Assembly (NCBI RefSeq): GCF_001592745.1
Contig: NZ_LUKD01000001.1
Location: forward strand, 999,384-1,063,383
Length of the DNA: 64,000 nucleotides
From: Bdellovibrio bacteriovorus
GTDB lineage: Bacteria; Bdellovibrionota; Bdellovibrionia; Bdellovibrionales; Bdellovibrionaceae
Direction of reading: 5' to 3'
Below the pieces are notes generated by a model, which was given only the letters and a program-made list of their open reading frames with translations, made no database searches and was not told where the DNA came from. This document shows, in pieces, positions 36,781 to 45,205 of the stretch. Both the position numbers and the translations under genes were made by a program. Position 1 is the first letter of the stretch, and every line of letters begins with the position of its first letter.

Positions 36781-36799
36781 AAGGGGCCTAGCGCCCCTT
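36781..36799 (+). terminator. Stem-loop after pip
   Basis: 7-bp stem AAGGGGC/GCCCCTT with CTAGC loop 14 nt after the stop. No T-run follows, so termination is uncertain. Confidence 0.4.
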
Positions 36800-36861
36800 A
36801 TAGAACGTATAAGTATTATGATGTTGTAAAGTGGTTCCAAATTGGGTTTATTAGCTTTCAC

Positions 36862-36882
36862 GCACCGTGGGGTTTACGGTGC
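36862..36882 (+). promoter_or_regulatory. 5' stem-loop of trypsin-like gene
   Basis: Perfect 7-bp stem GCACCGT/ACGGTGC with 7-nt loop, 18 nt before the GTG start at 36901. A second tiny stem TATCC/GGATA brackets the GGGGGG ribosome binding site at about 36886-36899. Possibly a 5' stabiliser or an operator. Confidence 0.35.
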
Positions 36883-36900
36883 AACTATCCGGGGGGATAC

Positions 36901-37728
36901 GTGAAGTTGAATAAACTTGTTTTGGCGGGGCTAGTTTCAAGTTTGGCTTTAACAGCTTGCTCACCTCAAGCTTCTAATCAAGGTGAAATTCAAACGACAG
37001 GCGAGGGAATCATTGGCGGTAAAGTAGTTGAAGCCGGTGATAAGATTCAAGAAAGCATCGTGGCTGTTTACGATGCCGTTGAAGGACAACTTTGCACAGG
37101 TTCTCTTCTTCCAAACAACCTTGTGCTAACAGCCGCTCATTGCATCGGAAGCGAAACAGAAGCGATGTATGTTTTCTTCGGTAATGAGGTCAACAAGTAC
37201 GCGGTTCGTCGCCAGGTCGACAAAGTAGCTATTTCATCTTTGTGGGAAACACGCCAATACGAAGACTACGACACGGGTGACATCGCTTTGATGCACTTCC
37301 AAGGTGAAGTTCCGGCGGGCTACAAACCAGCCACTTTCTTAAGCGAAGCGAACAAAAAACTTCTTAAAAAAGGCGCGAAAGTCGTTCTTGCTGGTTACGG
37401 CATCACAGATGGCGTAACAGGTGACGGCGCAGGAACTTTGCGTATGACTTCGGTTAAAATCGCAGACCCAAAATTCAGCCTGACAGAGGTAAAGCTGGAT
37501 CAAACTGGCGGCACAGGTGCCTGCCACGGTGACTCTGGCGGTCCAGCTTACATCGAAGTGAAAGGCAAGTACTACCTTTGGGGTGTTACTAGCCGCGGAG
37601 TCGAAGACGCTGAAAACGACTGTTCAAAATACTCTGCATACACGAGCGCATTGGCTCACAAAGTGTGGTTGAACAGAATGGCCAACAAGCTGATCGTTTC
37701 TTTAACAAATCCTGAAATTTCCAAATAG
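36901..37728 (+). CDS. Trypsin-like serine protease, lipoprotein (S1)
   Basis: 275 residues starting at GTG, with GGGGGG 5 nt upstream. Lipobox LTAC (Cys about 20). Mature start IIGGKVVEAG. Triad His in LTAAHCIG, Asp in DTGDIALMHF, Ser in CHGDSGGPAYI. The SPQ after the lipid Cys and the ATG-proximal region resemble the trypsin at 18637, a probable paralogue. Envelope-anchored endopeptidase. Confidence 0.93.
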   Translation: MKLNKLVLAGLVSSLALTACSPQASNQGEIQTTGEGIIGGKVVEAGDKIQESIVAVYDAVEGQLCTGSLLPNNLVLTAAHCIGSETEAMYVFFGNEVNKYAVRRQVDKVAISSLWETRQYEDYDTGDIALMHFQGEVPAGYKPATFLSEANKKLLKKGAKVVLAGYGITDGVTGDGAGTLRMTSVKIADPKFSLTEVKLDQTGGTGACHGDSGGPAYIEVKGKYYLWGVTSRGVEDAENDCSKYSAYTSALAHKVWLNRMANKLIVSLTNPEISK

Positions 37729-37766
37729 ACTCACAAATTTCAGACTAAAAAAATTTTAAAAACACG

Positions 37767-37800
37767 AAGGGCTGCTACAAAAATAGCGGCCCTTTTGTTA
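37767..37800 (+). terminator. Terminator between the two trypsin genes
   Basis: Stem AAGGGCTGCTA/TAGCGGCCCTT with one mismatch and a CAAAAA loop, followed by TTTGTTATTTC. It suggests that the two trypsin genes are transcribed separately. Confidence 0.65.
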
Positions 37801-37829
37801 TTTCATTCCACAATCATGCCTGGGGAACT

Positions 37830-38678
37830 ATGAAAACGAAGTTGTACGTAAGCTCTTTTATCGTTTTGTTGTTGGCAGCCTGTGGGGGACCTTACGGAGT
37901 TGAAAATATCGACATCACTCCGGAAGACGCGATCATTGGCGGCAAAGAGACAACAAGAGACAATGTGCTATCGAAGTACGTTGTGCTTATTCATGACGGT
38001 CCGACGAAAACTTACTGCACTGGAACCTTGATCAAAAAGAATGTGATCCTGACAGCCGCTCACTGCATTCCCAGCGGCGCTGCCACTCTTTCATTGGCAT
38101 TCGGTTTAAAGCCATTGGCGGGGCAGTACATTCTTCGCCAGGCCGTCCGGGCGATTCCTCACCCCGATTACAAAAAGCAAAGTGCCAACGATCGTGATGA
38201 CGTCGCATTGATCCTGATTAAAGGTGATGCGCCGAAAGGTTTTGAACCTGCTCTTCTTCCAGATGACAATTTTCCGTTCAAAGCAGGATTGGGATTCACG
38301 GCGACAGGTTACGGTCGCACGTCAGGAAGAGCTCCGGCGCAAAAAAGTGATACTCAAGGTTCTGGAACTCTTCGCCACGTGGATCTTTTGATCGACAGCA
38401 TCTCTAAAGACGATGCGCAGTTTTACGTAAATCAGAAGTGGAACAAAGGTATTTGTAACGGCGACTCGGGCGGTCCGGCGATGATGCGCTATCAAGGTAA
38501 AGACTATCTTGTAGGTGTCGCCTCTGCGACCTCATGGAGTGTTCCCAGTGAAATCAGCGAAAGCGAACGCGAAGAATACATCCGCAAAAAAGATTTCTGC
38601 TCAGAGAAATCCATCTATATGAGCGTTAAGAAATACCGCCCATGGATTGAACGCGAATCAAAGAAATTGTTGTACTAA
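37830..38678 (+). CDS. Trypsin-like serine protease, lipoprotein (S1)
   Basis: 282 residues. Lipobox LAAC (Cys about 18), then Gly-Gly, which would direct it to the outer membrane if E. coli-like rules hold. Mature start IIGGKETTRD. Triad His in LTAAHCIP, Asp in RDDVALILIKG, Ser in CNGDSGGPAMM. Less like the other two copies and with a longer, charged C-terminal region (SESEREEYIRKKD). Its 3' end overlaps convergent menH by 21 nt. Confidence 0.92.
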   Translation: MKTKLYVSSFIVLLLAACGGPYGVENIDITPEDAIIGGKETTRDNVLSKYVVLIHDGPTKTYCTGTLIKKNVILTAAHCIPSGAATLSLAFGLKPLAGQYILRQAVRAIPHPDYKKQSANDRDDVALILIKGDAPKGFEPALLPDDNFPFKAGLGFTATGYGRTSGRAPAQKSDTQGSGTLRHVDLLIDSISKDDAQFYVNQKWNKGICNGDSGGPAMMRYQGKDYLVGVASATSWSVPSEISESEREEYIRKKDFCSEKSIYMSVKKYRPWIERESKKLLY

Positions 38679-39425
38679 CTGGCGAAGTTTTTCGCCCAGA
38701 ACTTTGGGGCTGTCAAAAAGAACCCGGTGAGAAGAATTCGGAACGACTTCCACCCGCAGCCCCATCACCTCTTCCTGCAGGCGACGAGAAAGCTCCATAA
38801 ATTTTTCATCGCGGTCGCCCACCATCCAGACGATCTTTTGAATATTTTTAAGCAAAAGACTGCGCATGTTTTTTTGCTGAGCCAAAGACCACTGAGTTAA
38901 GGCCAGACTTAAAGATTCACGAGAGTATTCTTTTTCCTGACGAAGAGGTTCGTTTTCGCCACCACCAAAAACCGGTTGAGCGTTCCAATTTCGAAGGACA
39001 CTTTCCCACGGGGCTTTTAAAAATTCTTCAGCCCAATACGAGTCATTCATCCAACGCTGGCGGCGTTCTTCGGAAGTAGGATCCAAATCTTCATGAGGGT
39101 CATTAAAGCCGGGATTGGTCGAAACTAAGACCACCTTGTGCCAAATATTCGGGCGACGCTGAAGAGCATGCAAAGCCAGTCGCCCACCTAAGGAATACCC
39201 TACGAGGATGTTTCTATCCGCCGAACAGCCGTGCGCTTCGATCCACTTGATGAAGTTGTCAGCCCAAGCCTCGAACGCATGCTGGGGACCTAATAGCGCT
39301 TCTTTAAAGTAATCCGGCGTGTAGATCCTGACGCCATCGTGCTGAGGCACGTGGGCTTTGACAATGGCCCAGTCTGAGGGCCGTCCTAGGAATCCATGCA
39401 GGAAAAAGAGATTCACTCTTTCCAC
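38658..39425 (-). CDS. menH: MenH, SHCHC synthase (alpha/beta hydrolase)
   Basis: 255 residues with FLHGFLGRPSDW, nucleophile elbow VGYSLGGRLAL, Asp in MVGDRDEKF and His in NSSHRVLFDSP. It removes pyruvate from the MenD product to give 2-succinyl-6-hydroxy-2,4-cyclohexadiene-1-carboxylate. The assignment rests on the place directly after menD (13-nt overlap) and on the family's short lid. The start is a GTG inside menD. Confidence 0.88.
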   Translation of the reverse strand: MERVNLFFLHGFLGRPSDWAIVKAHVPQHDGVRIYTPDYFKEALLGPQHAFEAWADNFIKWIEAHGCSADRNILVGYSLGGRLALHALQRRPNIWHKVVLVSTNPGFNDPHEDLDPTSEERRQRWMNDSYWAEEFLKAPWESVLRNWNAQPVFGGGENEPLRQEKEYSRESLSLALTQWSLAQQKNMRSLLLKNIQKIVWMVGDRDEKFMELSRRLQEEVMGLRVEVVPNSSHRVLFDSPKVLGEKLRQLVQQFL

Positions 39426-40981
39426 AGAAATTCGTACTCCTTCCAGAATTCTTGAGTCTGCTCCCAGTGGGGGCAGAGTTCGATGATCTGGTGATCAGCA
39501 AAATTGTTCTCTTCAGGAATATTATGCCATTTCTGATAAGACCAATTCCACATCTTTGCCCATGATTCGAAAGAAATCTGGTGTTTGTTTACGAAAATCT
39601 CTTTATTGAACATGCGAGAGAAAATTTGCCCCCCGCCGTTGTTAATGACGACAATACGGAATTTGTTGGCTTCAAGTTGAGAAGTTGCCCAAAGTGACGA
39701 TAAATCATACAGCGCTGTTAAATCTCCAACAAGACACCAGTTTTCTGTCTGCGGCGACGCCCAACCTAAAAATGTAGAAAGCTGTCCGTCGATACCGTTG
39801 GCTCCGCGATTGGCCGCCACTCGCAAAGGCATCGCATCGTGGGAGGAGCAAGAATCCCATTCACGAATCGGCAGTGAGTTCCCTAAATAGACCGAGGCAC
39901 CTTTCATTTTTTTAGACAAAGAATAAATCAGGCCTTGTTCTGACTGAGGGTACTTTTCCAAAAGCGCACGCATCGCTTCAGTGCGGGTGTTGTCTTCGAT
40001 ATTAAGTTTTACGTTTTCACGATGAACATGCGTGAACTCCACTTGGCTTAACAAGTCGATCGAGTTGCAATGATGCACCGGACGGCTTAGGCCCGAGAAG
40101 TGGTTGAAGCTGATATTGAACACCGGAATTTCACGATACTTCACTTCAAGGTCGCGCCAGAAACGCGCCGTGGGAACTCCGCCAATACGCAGAACCGAAT
40201 CACAAAGACCTGAATTTAGCACTCGGTGGATCATCTTTTCGCCAGAGCGAATTTCAATATCTTTGATATCGGGATGACCGCGCAAGCTTGAGATACCTTC
40301 GCAGTACACCGGTGCTTTATATTGTTTCAAGAACTCAAGCACCGTCGTGTGAGCTTTTTCAGGTAAGATCCCCACAATCACCAACGGCTTGTGAGAATTG
40401 ATGAAGTCTTCAACTTCTTTCAAAGTTCCTAATGGCAATTGGCCTGGTAATTTTGTTCTTTCAGATACAGAGAATTCGATCTTAGGGACGGGACCATCAA
40501 TCAACGGCTCTTCAAAACAGATATTCACATGAATAGGCTTTTTCCAAGACAGAGATTTGAAAGAAATATGTGAATTTTCCGCGTCGATGTCGAGTGCGAC
40601 TTCATTGTAGTAAGAAAAAATCCCCACCTGCTCGATGGTCTGAGGAGCTCCCGAGCCACGATAGTGCTTCGGACGATCTGCAGTGACCATAATCAGTGGT
40701 AATGATGAATAAGTTCCTTCAACAGCGGCAGGTAAAAGCTCGGCGACGGCCGTGCCTGATGTTGTGATGATCGCCACCGGGCGACGAGTGCTCGCAATTC
40801 TTCCTAAGGCAAAAAACGCGGCCGAGCGCTCTTCAAAGAAAGAATATACTTTCAGATTTTTATTTTCGTCTAAGATGTGAACCAAAGGGCTGTTGCGAGC
40901 TCCGGCGCATAAAACAAATTCACGAACACCGGTGTGCACCAGTTCCTGAATGACCTTCGCTGCTAATTCCATATTTGTCAT
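39413..40981 (-). CDS. menD: MenD, SEPHCHC synthase
   Basis: 522 residues, ThDP enzyme. It opens with CAGARNSPLVHILDE and carries EERSAAFFALG (catalytic Glu), TTSGTAVAELLPAAVEG and VTADRP. The ThDP-binding part is VGDLTALYDLSSLW followed by INNGGGQIF. It joins isochorismate and 2-oxoglutarate. Its ATG overlaps the menF stop by 4 nt. Confidence 0.94.
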   Translation of the reverse strand: MTNMELAAKVIQELVHTGVREFVLCAGARNSPLVHILDENKNLKVYSFFEERSAAFFALGRIASTRRPVAIITTSGTAVAELLPAAVEGTYSSLPLIMVTADRPKHYRGSGAPQTIEQVGIFSYYNEVALDIDAENSHISFKSLSWKKPIHVNICFEEPLIDGPVPKIEFSVSERTKLPGQLPLGTLKEVEDFINSHKPLVIVGILPEKAHTTVLEFLKQYKAPVYCEGISSLRGHPDIKDIEIRSGEKMIHRVLNSGLCDSVLRIGGVPTARFWRDLEVKYREIPVFNISFNHFSGLSRPVHHCNSIDLLSQVEFTHVHRENVKLNIEDNTRTEAMRALLEKYPQSEQGLIYSLSKKMKGASVYLGNSLPIREWDSCSSHDAMPLRVAANRGANGIDGQLSTFLGWASPQTENWCLVGDLTALYDLSSLWATSQLEANKFRIVVINNGGGQIFSRMFNKEIFVNKHQISFESWAKMWNWSYQKWHNIPEENNFADHQIIELCPHWEQTQEFWKEYEFLWKE

Positions 40982-42066
40982 AACTCAAGCCCCAAAATCT
41001 TTCTTACTGATTGGCGTTTTTGAAAAACCTCACGCCACTCTCGTTCCAATTCACTGTCAGCGACGATCCCGCAACCCGAACCAATCATCGCAAGGTTTTT
41101 ATTCCACTGCAAATTTCGAATGCCGACAAGGCACAAGGCCTCTTCGCCCGCAAAAACAGCGAAAGGTCCCCCATAAGGCCCGCGGTCGTCTTGTCCAGGA
41201 AGCTTGGCCATCCACTTGTAGCCTTGGCTACGTGGAGCGACCCCTAGGGCCGGCGTCGGATGCAGGTCCTTCACCAAAGATAAAAACTCAGGTTTTTTAT
41301 GACAGTGAATCTGAATGTCAGTTTTCAAATGGTAAAGTGTCGGAAGTTCTACGATATAGGGTCCATGAGTTTTCACCTCACCCCAAGGACTTAGGACTTC
41401 TTTGATATCTTGCAAAACCAAGAGGTGCTCTTGCATCTCTTTGGCGTCGTTTAGAAGAGAGTCGCGCTCGGAAGCTTCACTCTTGGGGCATGTCCCCGCC
41501 AATGCCATCGTTTTCAGAATTCCTTGTGAATAGTCAAAAAGTGTTTCTGGAGTTGCTCCCAAAACACCCTTTCCGTTCTGCCAAAGTCCGTAGACGTAAA
41601 GAGTGGGCGGTGCTTTCAAAAGATTCGAAATTATCTGCGCTCTTTCGGTTGCCGATACGGTTTGCGCGGATCGCGAGAACACGACCGGCACGGCCTTTTG
41701 AATTTCATTTTTTCGAATGCGATTTTGAATAACCATCAAGGCTTGCGCGAAGTCTTCTTTTTGAGGCTCTTCCCAAGAAGCTTTCATTACGGGGGCCTCA
41801 GAAGACGGATGCTGAGCCAAGTAAGCCTCACAATGATGGCGCATGTCTTCGGTCGTTAAGCGGTAAGTTTTCGCTCCCCGCAAGGGTTTGCTAGAGCCTA
41901 GGTCATAGAAATCAGGGCAAAATACTGTAATTTCATCACTATTCGCGTCGGAAGCAGGCTCAAAAGGACCTTCAATAAGAATCCATTGATCCTTATGGCG
42001 CAAGAGGGCCCCTGCCTCCAAAAAGTTTGTAATGCCTGAGAGCGTTATGCTATTCTGCCGTTCCAC
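40978..42066 (-). CDS. menF: MenF, isochorismate synthase
   Basis: 362 residues of the chorismate-binding family. Conserved stretches are VYGLWQNGKGVLGATPETLF, LAGTCPKSE, HLKTDIQIH, LHPTPALGVAPR and MIGSGCGIVADSELEREWRE. It converts chorismate to isochorismate, the entry to menaquinone. Operon menF-menD-menH. The start used is GTG, only 15 nt from the divergent aroF start; the true start could be slightly downstream. Confidence 0.92.
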   Translation of the reverse strand: MERQNSITLSGITNFLEAGALLRHKDQWILIEGPFEPASDANSDEITVFCPDFYDLGSSKPLRGAKTYRLTTEDMRHHCEAYLAQHPSSEAPVMKASWEEPQKEDFAQALMVIQNRIRKNEIQKAVPVVFSRSAQTVSATERAQIISNLLKAPPTLYVYGLWQNGKGVLGATPETLFDYSQGILKTMALAGTCPKSEASERDSLLNDAKEMQEHLLVLQDIKEVLSPWGEVKTHGPYIVELPTLYHLKTDIQIHCHKKPEFLSLVKDLHPTPALGVAPRSQGYKWMAKLPGQDDRGPYGGPFAVFAGEEALCLVGIRNLQWNKNLAMIGSGCGIVADSELEREWREVFQKRQSVRKILGLEL

Positions 42067-42081
42067 TAGAGAAGTCGTATT

Positions 42082-42915
42082 ATGGAAATGCTAACTATGC
42101 AAACAACTCCCTCAACCCAAATCGTCAATGTCGGCGGATATGATATCGGCGGACCACAGTTCACTGTGATCGCTGGTCCTTGCTCTATCGAAAGCTACGA
42201 GCAATTCATGGAAACCGCAAAAGGCGTGAAGTCTTCTGGCGCTCACATTCTTCGTGGCGGGATCTGGAAAATGCGCACGTCTTCAAAAGCCTTCCAAGGT
42301 TTGGGTTCTTCATCCTTCGATTTCATCAAAGCTGTTTGCAAAGAGACAAACATGAGCCTGATTTCTGAAGTCACAGATGCTCGTCAAATCGAAGAGATCT
42401 ATGACATCGTAGAATGCTTCCAAGTCGGCTCTCGCAACATGCACAACTACTCTTTGCTTAAAGAGCTAGGCATGCAGAAAAAGCCGGTGATGTTGAAACG
42501 TGGTTTCGCGGCTTTGATCGAAGAGTGGGTGAAAGCTGCTGAATACATCACAAACGGTGGCAACCCGAACGTCATCCTTTGCGAACGCGGTATCCGTACT
42601 TTCGAAACAGCGACTCGCAACACGCTGGATATTAATGCGGTGGCTTTCGCGAAAAGAAACACACATCTGCCTGTGATCGTCGATCCTTCTCACGCTGTCG
42701 GCATTCGCGCTCTTGTGCCGGATTTGGCTTATGCAGCGGCGGCAGTGGGAGCTGACGGTATCATCGTTGAAGTACATCCTCGCCCGGCAGAAGCTCTTTC
42801 TGACGGCATGCAAGCTCTGACTTTGGATGATTTCAAACACATGATGACCAAGATGGATAAAATCTTGAAAGCCGTCGACAGACCTCTTCACAAAGTAGAG
42901 CTTTATGCAAACTAA
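42082..42915 (+). CDS. aroF: 3-deoxy-7-phosphoheptulonate (DAHP) synthase, KDO8PS-like type
   Basis: 277 residues of the short I-beta type without an ACT or mutase domain. Motifs: [66 protein letters not shown]. It joins PEP and erythrose 4-phosphate, the first shikimate step, and so feeds the aro genes 4 kb away. Without a regulatory domain, feedback control must lie elsewhere. It overlaps menG by 11 nt. Confidence 0.94.
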   Translation: MEMLTMQTTPSTQIVNVGGYDIGGPQFTVIAGPCSIESYEQFMETAKGVKSSGAHILRGGIWKMRTSSKAFQGLGSSSFDFIKAVCKETNMSLISEVTDARQIEEIYDIVECFQVGSRNMHNYSLLKELGMQKKPVMLKRGFAALIEEWVKAAEYITNGGNPNVILCERGIRTFETATRNTLDINAVAFAKRNTHLPVIVDPSHAVGIRALVPDLAYAAAAVGADGIIVEVHPRPAEALSDGMQALTLDDFKHMMTKMDKILKAVDRPLHKVELYAN

Positions 42916-43615
42916 GCATTCTCCAAATCCAGAAGTGATTCGCAGCATGTTCTCTAAAGTCGCAGCGAACTACGACAAAGGGAACAACGTTTTGTCGATG
43001 GGCATTCACCACTTGTGGAGAAAAAAATTAGTTAAGTATAGCGGCGCTAAAGCTGGCGATAAAGTTCTAGACTGCGCCACGGGCACGGGCGATCTAGCTA
43101 TCGAATTCAAAAAAACCGTAGGCACAGGCGACGTCGTAGGAACAGACTTCTGCGCGGAAATGTTAATCCCTGCTCCAGGTAAAGCCAAAGAACGCGGCCT
43201 AGAAATCAAATTCGAACAAGCCGACGTCACTCAACTTCAATACGCCGACAATTCTTTTGATATCAGCAGCATCTCGTTCGGCATCCGCAATGTAGGCGAC
43301 CCAGTAAAAGGCCTGAAAGAAATGGCTAGAGTAGTAAAACCCGGCGGCCAAGTGATGGTCCTAGAATTCGGCCAAGTAAATCTGCCTATCTTCGGCGCGA
43401 TCTACAATTTCTACTCGCAAAACATCCTACCAAAAATCGGCGGCCTAGTAACAGGCCAAGGCGAAGCCTACGAGTATCTACAAAAATCCTCAGCCGCTTT
43501 CCCCTGCCGCGAAGGCTTCCTAGATTTAATGAAAGAAACAAACTCTTTCGAAAAAATGGAATACATCAGCCTGACCGGCGGAATAGCCTACATCTACAAA
43601 GGCACCGTAAAATAA
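42905..43615 (+). CDS. menG: Demethylmenaquinone methyltransferase MenG/UbiE
   Basis: 236 residues, SAM-dependent methyltransferase with FSKVAANYDKGNNVLSMGIH, LDCATGTGDLAIEFK, DNSFDISSISFGIRNV and the family's GGIAYIYKGTVK ending. It methylates the ring in the last step of menaquinone synthesis. Cotranscribed with aroF. From about 43240 onward the codon use shifts to many CTA and AAA, a mild oddity. Confidence 0.94.
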   Translation: MQTKHSPNPEVIRSMFSKVAANYDKGNNVLSMGIHHLWRKKLVKYSGAKAGDKVLDCATGTGDLAIEFKKTVGTGDVVGTDFCAEMLIPAPGKAKERGLEIKFEQADVTQLQYADNSFDISSISFGIRNVGDPVKGLKEMARVVKPGGQVMVLEFGQVNLPIFGAIYNFYSQNILPKIGGLVTGQGEAYEYLQKSSAAFPCREGFLDLMKETNSFEKMEYISLTGGIAYIYKGTVK

Positions 43616-43627
43616 AAAGTTTTAATG

Positions 43628-43660
43628 AAAGCACCGACTGAAACACGGTGCTTTTTTATT
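43628..43660 (+). terminator. menG terminator
   Basis: 9-bp stem AAAGCACCG/CGGTGCTTT followed by TTTTATTT on the plus strand. Confidence 0.87.
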
Positions 43661-43739
43661 TCGACGACGTGATGAAATTTCTCCGCATACTTACTCATCT
43701 AAATTTCACTGAACGAAGTTGGCCCTAAGCAACAGCACA

Positions 43740-43903
43740 GATTTGCGCTGGGAAGGGAGTCCTTTGAAATGACTCCGAAGTGAAGGGCCTTCGGTGGCGC
43801 CACGATGGCGCGAACCGAGGCGAAGCCTCGGCACCGACCGAGCCGGGACGGCGTGCCCGAACGAAGCGAGCCATTTCAAAGGACTCCCTTCCCAGCGCAA
43901 ATC
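43740..43903. repeat. 164-nt element with perfect 32-bp terminal inverted repeats
   Basis: Bases 43740-43771 and 43872-43903 are exact reverse complements over 32 bp (arms run GATTTGCGCTGGG ... TTTGAAATG). The 100-nt core is GC-rich and folds into several short hairpins: CCGAAG/CTTCGG, GCGCCA/TGGCGC, CCGAGGC/GCCTCGG and GGCAC/GTGCC. It lies between the convergent menG and a small lipoprotein gene. Candidates are a palindromic MITE or REP-like element, or a structured RNA. Overlapping open frames here are compositional artefacts. No target duplication was seen. Confidence 0.75.
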
Positions 43904-43925
43904 CGTCGCTCGAAGCGAAACCAAT

Positions 43926-44168
43926 CTAAGGTCGAAGTGATTGTTCAGAGGAAGCAAGAAGACGAAGAGGCTCAACACGAACCCCGATATGAGGAGCCCG
44001 CCCCTCAAGACTAAGAAGCTCGTCATAAAAAGCACGAACCTCAAGTCGTGTTGGAATCACCATTTCAGGTTCTGGTGGCGTCGGATCCGGAACATTCTTC
44101 TTCGTCGGACATCCCCAGATGCCCAATCCAAGCGTGCCAGTAATAAGAAGAATGAGTGCGAGTTTCAT
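43926..44168 (-). CDS. Small lipoprotein
   Basis: 80 residues. Lipoprotein signal peptide MKLALILLITGTLGLGIWGC (lipid Cys at 20), then a Pro-rich linker (VPDPTPPEPE) and a short polar tail. GGGGG lies about 12 nt before the ATG. The C-terminus ends 23 nt from the inverted-repeat element, so it could be shortened by that element. Function unknown. Confidence 0.5.
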   Translation of the reverse strand: MKLALILLITGTLGLGIWGCPTKKNVPDPTPPEPEMVIPTRLEVRAFYDELLSLEGRAPHIGVRVEPLRLLASSEQSLRP

Positions 44169-44229
44169 ACATCCATTTTCCCCCGGTTCATTTGCCGGAG
44201 GAACTTGTATTCGTGCAGAAACCCTAAGA

Positions 44230-44269
44230 ACATCCCCGTTTATAAATACATCGTAATAAACAGGGATGT
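44230..44269 (-). terminator. Inverted repeat downstream of menB
   Basis: Arms ACATCCCcGTTTAT and ATAAACaGGGATGT (13 of 14 pair) with a 12-nt spacer, 25 nt after the menB stop. There is no clear T-run, so it could be a terminator, an RNA-stabilising stem or an operator for the lipoprotein gene. Confidence 0.35.
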
Positions 44270-44294
44270 CTGGATGGTCTAATTCATGAGAAAA

Positions 44295-45194
44295 TTAGTA
44301 ATGCCAAGGGAACTTTTTGAAATCTTTGGGACGTTTTTCAACGAAAGAGTTTCGACCTTCGACGGCTTCTTCGGTGCCATAAGCAAGGCGAGTGGCCTCT
44401 CCGGCGAATAATTGCTGGCCTACTAAACCATCGTCAATCAAGTTGAATCCATACTTCAACATGCGCATGGCCGTTGGAGATTTTGAATTCATCTCATAAG
44501 CCCATTCCAAAGCGACTTTTTCTAGGTCCTTATGAGGAACAACGGCGTTGACCATGCCCATATCAAAAGCTTCTTGTGCTGAATAGTTGCGACCTAAGAA
44601 GAAGATTTCACGCGCGCGTTTTTGTCCCACCATGCGAGCCAGATAAGCGGATCCGTAACCACTATCGAAGCTAGCCACATCAGGGTCTGTTTGTTTGAAA
44701 ATCGCATGTTCTTGTGAAGCCAAAGTCAGATCACACACCACGTGCAAAGAATGTCCGCCCCCCACAGACCAGCCTGGCACAACGGCCATGACGATCTTAG
44801 GCATGAAGCGAATCAAACGTTGAACTTCCAGAATATGCAAGCGACCTAGGCGCGCTAAATCCATTTTGCCAACAGCCTCTTTTTCTTCATACTTGTAGCC
44901 ATCTTTGCCACGAATACGCTGGTCACCGCCAGAACAGAAAGCCCAACCACCGTCTTTTGGAGAAGGTCCATTTCCAGTGATAATAACAACACCGACATCC
45001 GCCGTGATACGCGCGTGCTCTAAAGCAGTGTAAAGCTCATCCACCGTTTGCGGACGAAAAGCATTGCGCACTTCAGGACGGTTAAAGGCAATACGAACTG
45101 TGCCTTGATCTTTGGCGCGGTGATAAGTGATGTCTTTGAATTTAAAACCAGGAACTTCAGTCCACCATTCAGGATTGAAAATATCGGAAACCAT
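44295..45194 (-). CDS. menB: MenB, 1,4-dihydroxy-2-naphthoyl-CoA synthase
   Basis: 299 residues, crotonase family. FCSGGDQRIRGKDGY, VVPGWSVGGGHSLHVVCDL and FDSGYGSAYLARMVGQKRARE are the MenB hallmarks, and it closes the second ring of menaquinone. The C-terminus FVEKRPKDFKKFPWHY is characteristic. It is last in the aro run, 11 nt after aroC, which links chorismate supply with its use. Confidence 0.95.
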   Translation of the reverse strand: MVSDIFNPEWWTEVPGFKFKDITYHRAKDQGTVRIAFNRPEVRNAFRPQTVDELYTALEHARITADVGVVIITGNGPSPKDGGWAFCSGGDQRIRGKDGYKYEEKEAVGKMDLARLGRLHILEVQRLIRFMPKIVMAVVPGWSVGGGHSLHVVCDLTLASQEHAIFKQTDPDVASFDSGYGSAYLARMVGQKRAREIFFLGRNYSAQEAFDMGMVNAVVPHKDLEKVALEWAYEMNSKSPTAMRMLKYGFNLIDDGLVGQQLFAGEATRLAYGTEEAVEGRNSFVEKRPKDFKKFPWHY

Positions 45195-45205
45195 TTTTAC
45201 CTCGA

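Noticed and set aside
18637-38678. Recent duplication of the three trypsin genes
   Set aside because: The proteins share motifs but differ throughout, so an old expansion or separate acquisition fits better than a recent copy.
43740-43903. Retron-type msr/msd locus
   Set aside because: Inverted ends and a structured core invite the idea, but no reverse transcriptase gene lies nearby.
43706-44044. Open frames on both strands across the inverted-repeat element
   Set aside because: They run through the hairpin-rich core, have no ribosome binding sites or domains, and arise from its GC-rich composition.
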